Part shown: positions 56,243 to 64,000 of the stretch, piece after piece
How positions within the stretch are numbered: the first letter of the stretch is position 1
Layout of the letters: each line of letters opens with the position of its first letter
NCBI GenBank assembly: GCA_031772625.1
Contig: CM062816.1
Coordinates: forward strand, 833,814,071-833,878,070
Origin: Pinus tabuliformis
Lineage: Eukaryota > Streptophyta > Pinopsida > Pinales > Pinaceae
Length of the DNA: 64,000 nt
Direction: 5' to 3'
Made by a program: the position numbers and the translations under genes
Notes under the pieces: generated by a model
Databases searched by the model: none
Told to the model about the DNA's origin: nothing
What the model saw: only the letters and a program-made list of their open reading frames with translations

Positions 56243-57657
56243 ATGCCTCCAAAGAAATATACTACACCAATTAAATCTATTGAAAGCCCATCCTTGACTC
56301 TTGAAGAAAGTGAAGATTTAGAATTAAGTTATCTCAATTAGAGAAGAAAGTTAATGAAATGGATGGTAGTATGTCGAAAAAGGTGGATTTCTCAAGTTAT
56401 CAAGAAAAGCTTAAAAGATAAATGGAAAATAAGATGAATGAAAATAAGAAAGGAATATAAAAGAAGATGAATGAAAATAAGTAAGGAATAGAAAAGAAGA
56501 TGAATAAAAATAAGGAAGGAATAGAAAAGAAAATAAATGAAAATAAGGAAGAAAGACAAAAGTCCATGATTTCTATGGAAAACCTTCTCTTGGAGAGGTT
56601 TCCTCAAAGGGATGTGGAGATCCAAGGAAAATTTCAACATAACAATAAGCATGTTGTTGAGAAGCAATCTCATATTGGGAGTATGTTATCACAATGTGAG
56701 AGTACAAATATTGAATTACAAAACCATATTCATGAATTTTCAATCCAATATACACATCATCAAGGCTTCAAGTCAGCGCGAAGGAACTACTACATTTTGA
56801 AGATTGATATGAATAAATTTGATGGTAATGATCTTGTAACATGAATATTTAATATGGAGAAATACTTTGATCTACACCAAGTGGCATCCTTACAAAAGGC
56901 AAATATTGTATCTGTGTTTTTAGAACGAAACCAAGATGTATGGTATCAATGTATTTGTGAAAAGAAAAGGATTCTATTATATCTTGGTCCATTTTTACAA
57001 AATAATTAATAACACATTGTGGGGATATTAAGAACAATGAATACTTTAGTTAATCAGTAAATCTTTAACAAAAAGGTCCTTTTACGAATCACATTCAACA
57101 ATTCCAAAAGTTGAGTCTCAGAAAAAGAATATTTTCGACGATAATTTGTTAGGCCTATATATGGGTAATTTAAAGGATAACATTTAATATGAGGAGCGTC
57201 TGTTTGAACCTAAATCTCTAGAGCATTCTTTTAGTTTGGCAAGGAAAGTTGAAAGTAAAAATATGGACACTAGAAAATTGGTCACCAATAACTATAGAGA
57301 AAATTGTGCTACCTTTCCTAAACTGAAATTGTTGACTCCTCAGCAAATGGATGAAATAAGAGCAAAGGGGATATGTTTCAACTATGACAAAAATTATAGT
57401 AAAGGGAATAAATGTAATGAGAATAAATTATTCTACATAGATTGTGAAGATGAAGAAGATCGAGAAGTGGAAACGTCACAAGATCTAGAGCTAGAAGAAA
57501 CTACTCCAACAATCTCTTCTCATGCATTGGTTAGCATCAATACTCCACAATCTCTCAAGATAGAAAGATATATCAAAAGGAAAATGGAAACACTGTTGAT
57601 TTATTCAATCAGTACCCATAACTTCATCAATTACAAGTTGGTAAAACTTCTTAATTA
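56243..57657 (+). pseudogene. Chromovirus gag
   Basis: ATG 56243 (MPPKKYTTPIK) fits the MPPK-type chromovirus gag starts. A frameshift near 56335 leads into a 36-bp coding repeat and then the capsid region (KIDMNKFDGNDLVT, FNMEKYFDLHQVA), an arm with LARKVESKN, and a degenerate knuckle GICFNYDKNYSKGNKC in which the second Cys of the usual CFNC has become Tyr. The acidic FYIDCEDEEDRE and the protease start STHNFIN follow; the usual DSG before STHNF is lost. Confidence 0.78.
56420..56560 (+). repeat. 36-bp coding minisatellite in gag
   Basis: AAGAAGATGAATGAAAATAA and variants recur about every 36 bp, encoding KKMNENKKGIE-like 12-residue units four to five times; a coiled-coil expansion. Confidence 0.88.
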
Positions 57658-58079
57658 ATTTGTATATCTAGCACCAAAATTTCAATTGATGATTGCAGAT
57701 GGAGTTACCATAAATTGTTCATGAAAGTTAAATATGATTAGGATTAATACATGGGAGTATTTATTAGTTAGTCCCATGATTTAAGTCCAAATTGGTGGTG
57801 TTGATGTTGTATTATGGGTCCAATGCTCACAATCATTGGGAACAGTGGCCCTTAATTTTGAAGATCTTTTTATCAGAGTTCTTCTAGAAGGAAAGGAAAT
57901 TGAGCTTAGAGCTATCCAATGGAAACCCAGTAAAGTGATAAGCTCCAATAGCATGACAAAATTACTAAAAAAGGACACAAAGGTGTAGTTGAACAATTGT
58001 GTTCATTAGATGTTCAAACATCTATATCCTCTACTCCATGTTATTCATTTGCAACCTAGAAGTGTACCACCTAACATTA

Positions 58080-60490
58080 GGCCTTAAAAATATCCACATG
58101 CACAAAAGAGTGAGATTAAGTACATGGTTCAAGAAAGGTTAGAGGCGGGCATCATTCAGCCTAGACAAAGTTCTTTATTTTCACCAATGGTTATATTTAT
58201 AAAAAAAGTATTATTCATGGTGCATGTGTCCAGACTACAAATGGCTCAAAGAAGTGACAATCAAAGATAATTTTCCTATTCATGTCATTGATGAATTGTT
58301 AGATGACTTACGTGGAGAAATTTTATTTACTAAGTTGGATATTCGTTTTGGATATCATCAAATCAAAATGAGGCAAGAAGAAATTCCAAAAACAACCTTT
58401 AAAACACATCAAGGTCGTTATGAGTTTTTGGTTATGTTTTTTGGAATTACAAATGCACCTTCAACATTTCAAAGCCTAATGAATTCTATTTTCAAACCCT
58501 TCCTTAGAAACTTTGTGCTAGAGTTTTTTGATGAAGAGAATGTACAACATGTTGATAGGGTCTTCACACTATTGGAAGAGAAAAAACTATATGCAAATCC
58601 TTCCAAGTGTGCCTTTGGGGTCAATAAGTAGACTATTTGGGTTATAATGTACCACATGATGGTGTGAAGGTGGATCCTGACAAAATCAAAGCTATGAGGG
58701 CATGACAATTCCAAAATACCTGTAAGAAACTCACAGGATTCTTAGTATTGATGGGATTTTACTGCAAAATAACAACACCTCTAACAATATTTTTGAAGAA
58801 GGCATCATTTTCTTGGACTAAAGAAGAAACCAAACCATTTGAAAAACTTAAAGAGGCTATGTGTACAACTCTCATCTTGGCAACACCCGAATTCACAAAA
58901 ATATCCATTGTGGAGTGTGATGTCTCAAGCAATGGCATTGGTCCAGTTTTGATGCAAGAAGGAAGGCCCCTTTCCTTTGAAAGTAGTGAAATTAAAGGAA
59001 AGAAATTACTCAAACCCATCTCTGAAAAAAGAATTTTTAGCCATACTACATGCAATTAAGAAATGGTGTCCATACCTAATAAGAAGACACTTAAAAGTAA
59101 AAACATATTATGATAGTTTGAAGTGCTTCTTAGAGAAAAGAATATCTTCAGAAGAACAAAAAAAATTGGTTGCATAGATGTTAGGTTATGACTTTGAGAT
59201 TATCTACCAAAAGGAAAAACATAATATTGTGGTAAATGCACTCTCAAGGAAAGAGAAAGAAACAAATGGTTTACTATGTGCTATTTTCATTCCACAGTCT
59301 GACTAGGTGGAAGCAAGAATAGAATGGCAGCAAGATGAGAATATATGCAAGATCATTCAATAGCTACGGGAGGACCCCTGATGCAGTAGAAAAATTTGCA
59401 TGGAAAAATGATTTGTTATGGTATCAAGATTTCTTATACTTATGTAAAAACTCCCAACTCAAATAAAAGGCCTTATTGGAATTACACACTTCTTCTATAG
59501 GAGAACATCTAGTTTTCTTGAAGAAATACCATAGGATCGAGAAAGATTTTTTTTAGGAAGGTATTAAAGAATATGTGCAAAAATTTGTGGTGAAATGTGT
59601 CATATTCCAACAAACTAAAGGAGAGACTATCAAGACCCCAATTCTCCTTCAGCCATTAGTCATACCAAGCCAACATTGGGAAGAAGTTTCAATGGATTTT
59701 ATTACAGGTTTACCCAAATATGAAGGAAAGAGTGTCATTATGGTAGTGGTAGATTGAATGACAAAGTATGCCCACTTTTTCTCTCTTTCTCATCATTTTA
59801 AATCAAGTACTATGGTAGAAATGTTCATGGAACCAATTTAAAAGCTACATGGAATACAAAATATTATTGTAAGTCATAGAGATCCAATTTCATTGGAAAT
59901 TTTTAGATTGAATTATTTTATTGTTTGGGTACCCAGTTGACTAACAACTCATCTTACCACCCTTAATTTGATGGGAAAATTGATACTATGAATAAATTTT
60001 TAGAAAGATGTCTAGGTTGTTTTGCATATGATAAAGAAACCAAAATTGGTCAAATGGTTTCCATTGAAAGAATGGTGATACAACACATCCTTCCATACTT
60101 AATAAAATATGTCTCCATTTATGGAACTTTATAGATATCATCCCTCCGTCCATCACATCACCCTTGAAAGGGGCTATAAAGGCTCAAGTAATAAAGGACC
60201 ACATCCAACACTAATAAGAGGCTCTCAAAATATTGAAGGACAACTTGGTTGTAGAAAAAAATAATATGAAACAACAAGCAGATTAACATCAGAGTGAGAG
60301 GAAACTTGAAGTGGGGAATTCGGTATTTGTGAGACTACAACCATATTATAAACATATGCCCCTAAAGCAATAAAAGAAGGAAAACAAATTAGCTCTAAGT
60401 TATTATGGCCCCTATAAGGTGTTAAAAAGGGTTGGAAGTATTATGGCTCCTATCCCTCTTGGATATTTTTACTTAGATATGGAACACCTA
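58080..60490 (+). pseudogene. Chromovirus pol: RT, RNase H, integrase
   Basis: RT from ~58100: FPIHVIDELLDDLRGEILFT, KLDIRFGYHQIKM, FFGITNAPSTFQSLMN. The catalytic YxDD is replaced by FFDEEN near 58530. RNase H from ~58800 (KASFSWTKEETKPF, VECDVSSNGIGPVLMQEG). Integrase from ~59570 (KCVIFQQTKGE, WEEVSMDFITGLPK), with the core badly frameshifted after 59760. The C-terminal VGNSVFVRLQPYYK ... ALSYYGPYKVLKRVG at ~60305-60440 is typical of chromovirus integrase tails. No chromodomain remains before the truncation. Confidence 0.85.
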
Positions 60491-60496
60491 CACTCA

Positions 60497-61008
60497 AAAG
60501 AATGGAACCCTTTTTCTTCCTAGTGTCTCGGTTATAACATAGCTCGATAGCCTGGAAGTTCTTAGGTTTGACTACCTAAAATCTTAACCAAAGTTACAAT
60601 ATAGACTCTTCTAGAGTCTTCCTCATCATAATCATGTGCCTAGCCCCTTTTCCATGAATTATGGGGGTTGACATGGCATCCTCTTGAATTATGATGGTGA
60701 AAATTGGAAGGTCAATTTTTAATTGGCATAACTTTTGCATATGGACTCGTATTGATGCAATTCTTGTGTTGTTGGAATGGTCTTTATGTGTAGAATAGGG
60801 AAAAAGGTGTGGCACTAGAGTGGCAATTTTTTACCCCCAAAAAATGTCATTTAATGCCTCAAAATGCTCTCAGAAGGTTTCAGAACCTAATTTGCCAAAC
60901 TAGGTCTCGTTGGTAAAAAGGGTCATGTGATTCGATTCCTCCACCTTTTCCACTCTGAAAGCATCAATATGGATGAAAAAAAAATATAATGATCCAATCT
61001 GGATCACA
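60497..61008 (-). repeat. 3' LTR part of the minus-strand Gypsy
   Basis: Read on the minus strand, the LTR starts TGTGATCCAGATTGGATC at 61008, right after polypurine CCCAAAATGGGGAGG (plus 61009-61023). It runs at least to ~60497, judged from similarity to 48052-51250. Its far end is not resolved against the neighbouring element. Confidence 0.72.
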
Positions 61009-61023
61009 CCTCCCCATTTTGGG

Positions 61024-64000
61024 AGGCTTTTGGTCCCAAAAGGCTTCGACTAAATGAGGTGAGGAAAAATTTCCTCCACCTTCTCTCGGGTGTACCATTT
61101 AGCTTTTCCTAGAAGTTGTCTTTTCAACCCAATATGCCAAAGTTCATGTTGCCCCTATCTTGTAGTTTTTGACTTCTTCTATAAAAACATATCTTCTATC
61201 AATGTTTCCTGAGCATCCGATGCTAGATCCTCCATAGAAGGTAGGACATATTCCTCTTCCTAATCTAGCATGGAAGGCTCATAAAGTTTTAGATTCTCTA
61301 CATTCACAACTGAGTAAATGAACATATATGGTGGTAAATAGAGTCGATAAGTATTTTCACCCACCTTTTATAGTATCTCAAAGAGACCATACTACAGAGC
61401 CTTGATTTTCTTACTAGGACCCTGTAGCCTCTCCTTATTCAACTGTAGTCATACTTTGTTTCCCATCTTCAATGATTTCTCTATTTTATGTTGATCATGC
61501 CTAGCCTTATATTTTTCTTATGACTTCTTCAGTGTCTCTTGTACATGTATATGGATCTACCTAATATTTTCTATAAATTTTCATCCCTCAAGGCATCTCC
61601 TATAAGATCTTCCCTCACTCCTCCTTACTACCCATATGCAATGTCCAAAGGTGAAGGCAACAAATATCCAAAACAAGTTTCAAATGGGGACTTTCCTATA
61701 AAAGTGTGGTCTACTCTATTGTAAGAATGTTGTATATATACTAGATTTCCATCCCAAGTTTTTGTATGCTTTTGGTTGCATCCCCTCAAAAGCTCCACCA
61801 AAGTCCTTTTGACTACTTATGCCTGCCCATTTGTCTATGGATGGAATGTTATAGATATCTTCAACTTTGTGTCCATCTTCTTCCATAATGTAGTCCAGAA
61901 TGCATTAAGAAATCTTGTGTCCCTGTCTAAAATGATGCTCCTTGCTATCCCAAAGTGCACCAAGACTTGTCCAAAAAACAAGTTTGTTGCTTCTTTCCCA
62001 CTGATGGTCTTTTTACAAGGCATTAGAACACACATCTTGTTGAACCTGTCAACTACCACAAATATGTAGTCATGCCCCTTCCTAGTTGTTGGTCAACCTC
62101 CCACAAAGTCCATGGAAATTCTCTCCCAAGGAAGAATGGGTATAGGTAAGGGATGAAAAGACCATGTTTCATGTTGCTAGGCTTGTTGGTACAACAAAGC
62201 ATGCATCCTCTTATGACTCTAGCTACTTGTGCTCACATCTTGGGACAATACACATACCTCTATAAGTTGGCCATGGTCTTCCCTAAGCCAAAGTGCCCTA
62301 CATTCTTGGAGGTGTGGGCCTCTCTAATCATATGCAATCACTATCATTTAAGAACACAAAGCTTATCCATCTTGTAGAGTAACCCATCCTAGAGATGATA
62401 GTCAACAGTGTTGTCACCATCATTCACATGACTATGACTCTGGAACTGCTGAAACACCCCCCTAAAGTCATCATCATCTAAATGTGACTCTATGTATGCA
62501 TCATGGGTGAATTGCTCAATGTGCATATGAGTCCCCAAAGTTATGATCTTTGATGTGGTGGCCTTGAGAGCATGTCAGACAACTTGTTTGTGCTACCCTT
62601 CTTGTGCTTAATCACTAAATGAAACTGTTGTAGAAATCCCATCCACTTATAATGCTTGGTATGTTGTAGCTTACTCTCGGTCTGCAGGTACTATAGTGGT
62701 TGGTGATCTATGTCTATTACTATCTCCTTTCTCATTAGATAGTGCTTCTACTTCTTATAGCTTGCACTAAGGCATAGATCTCCTTGTCATAGGTAGGGTA
62801 GTTAACGACTACCCCATGAAATACTTCAAAATGGTAGCATATCAACCTTCTTCCCTACATCAAGACCATTCCCATAACATACCCACTCGCATATGTCTCC
62901 ACTTTAAAGGGTTGATGCAAGTTTGGTAATGTCAGAATTGGTGCTTGATTGATCTACTTCTTTAAAACCTAAAAAAAATTGTTGACCGTTTCCCTTATGG
63001 AATCTCTTGCCACTTACTTTTATGACGTGGATCAGTGTTTCTATTGCTGAAAATGAGCCAATGAATTTCCTCAGGTACTTTATTTCTCTAATGAAACTCT
63101 TGAACTTAGAAAAATTAGCAGGCAATGATAATTTCATGATGACCTCTATATTGGCAATATCTGTCTTCAGCTCTCCTCCACTTATAACATACCCCGATAC
63201 ACCAAATATTGTTATGCAAACTCACACTTCTTGAGATTTTCTAGCAATTAGTGCTTATTTAATGTCTCCAGCACCTGCATCAAATGTGAGATGTGCTCCT
63301 CCCAGGTAGCAGTGTATACCAGTATATCATCCAACTAGACAATGACAAATGAATCTATAAAAGGGCATAGTACATCATTCATTATCTCATAAACATAGTT
63401 GGTGCATTACATAGGCCAAATGGCATGACTAAAGACTCATACAAACCTTGCTTGGTTTTGAAGGTGGTCTTACAAGTATTTTCTTATTTGACTCGAACCT
63501 GGTGATATCCAGACTTTAATTCCAACTTGGTGAAGTATTTGTCTTGTTGTAACTAATCTAGTAGATCATTTATCTGGGGCAAGGGGTACCTATTCTTGAG
63601 CGTCACTTTATTCAATGCTCTATAACCTATACATGCTTGCTAAATACCATCCTTCTTTGGCATAATGATGATAGGTGACCCACATGGTGATGTATTCAAT
63701 TGAATGACACCCTATTCTAGTAGCCACCACAACTTTTTCTTCACCTCACTTACTTCTATAATGGACTTGATGTACAACCCAATGTTTGGAAATGGGGGGT
63801 CTGGAAATAGCTAGATATCGTGCTCCACTTCCTGGTTAGGCAATAACCCTTTAGGCTCTCAGAACACATCCATGTATGCCTTTATCAACTCTTCCAGACA
63901 TTAGTTCTGTTTCTTAGTACACACCTCCAAGGATGCTTTGCCTCTTACTGACTCTTATATAGACTGATTTTTCCCATAAAAATAATAAAACATACTTCTT
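61024..64000 (-). pseudogene. Minus-strand Ty3/Gypsy pol (RT, RNase H, integrase), continues beyond window
   Basis: Reading right to left: RT 63950-63270 with [34 protein letters not shown] and a damaged active site (stop in place of Tyr, then LDDILVY); RNase H region ~63140-62600; HHCC finger ~62350-62150 with CTNKPSNMKHGL; integrase core 62110-61790 with WTLWEVDQ, VVVDRFNKM, DRDTRFLNAFW and FHPQTDGQ; C-terminal tail ~61700-61250 ending NLKLYEPSMLD; then a spacer to the polypurine tract. Many stops and some frame changes, so not functional. Protease and gag would lie right of 64000. Confidence 0.88.

Larger units (their letters stand above)
54916..60496 (+). mobile_element. Decayed chromovirus-like Ty3/Gypsy element
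   Basis: LTR 3' part 54916-55201 (TATA box CCCTATATAAGCCC at ~54921), primer site TGGTATTAGAGCTCTTGAT from 55204, gag 56243-57657, pol to ~60490. The left LTR boundary is unclear because repeat X runs into it without a TG start. The right end is cut by the LTR of the minus-strand Gypsy at ~60497. Many stops, frameshifts and lost catalytic residues mark an old, dead copy. Confidence 0.82.

Noticed and set aside
1..64000. CRISPR arrays, operons, riboswitches, rRNA
   Set aside because: None seen. The direct repeats present are transposon minisatellites or microsatellites without spacer structure.

Overview
This is a stretch of land-plant nuclear DNA. It has a plant-type mTERF coding exon at the left edge, remnants of a plant ubiquitin-activating enzyme E1 gene, a captured piece of a plant oligopeptidase gene, and otherwise almost only transposable elements and simple repeats. 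AT-rich spacers and long, old, nested LTR retrotransposons suggest a large repeat-rich genome. A gymnosperm is plausible, but the sequence alone does not prove it.

Layout. 1-665: C-terminal part of an mTERF gene. 1.7-3.2 kb: E1 (UBA1-type) pseudogene that keeps an intron. 3.3-4.66 kb: microsatellite, a minus-strand tRNA-derived SINE-like unit, anonymous DNA. 4661-32263: one Copia element that later insertions have enlarged to 27.6 kb. A 16.8 kb Athila/Tat-like Gypsy element (10386-27222) sits inside its RT/RNase H region with TSD AATGG/AATAG. That Gypsy carries an extra 3' ORF, which is itself split by a 1.8 kb TRIM/LARD-type element (21217-23021, TSD ACATC). A 2.03 kb Mutator-like non-autonomous DNA element (28751-30780, 10-bp TSD GGTTAACAGC) sits in the Copia 3' LTR. 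Removing each insertion rejoins the interrupted reading frame or LTR.

32.3-40.66 kb: anonymous DNA, a Gypsy 3' LTR-like region with an 82-bp minisatellite, a 1.1 kb polypyrimidine tract in ~295-bp units, and a dispersed repeat ('repeat X'). 40664-45614: a compact minus-strand LTR element (TSD CCTCT) with only a gag-like gene, plus an antisense, stop-free 1 kb piece of an M3 metallopeptidase gene that includes its HEFGH zinc motif. 45.6-54.9 kb: more repeat X, microsatellites, a SINE-like unit, and an LTR split by a 2.66 kb insertion. 54.9-60.5 kb: a decayed plus-strand chromovirus-like Gypsy. 60.5-64 kb: the 3' half of a minus-strand Gypsy that runs off the window.

How the parts relate. No intact operating gene set is visible; only the mTERF exon looks like a functional host gene. 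The most notable signals are: (1) arrays of a CCATGGTATT motif directly upstream of TATA-like boxes in three unrelated transposons; (2) the gag-only retrotransposon carrying a host peptidase fragment; (3) an uncharacterised coiled-coil ORF behind the Gypsy integrase; (4) decay in which nearly every premature stop can be explained as a C-to-T or G-to-A transition, mostly giving TAG.
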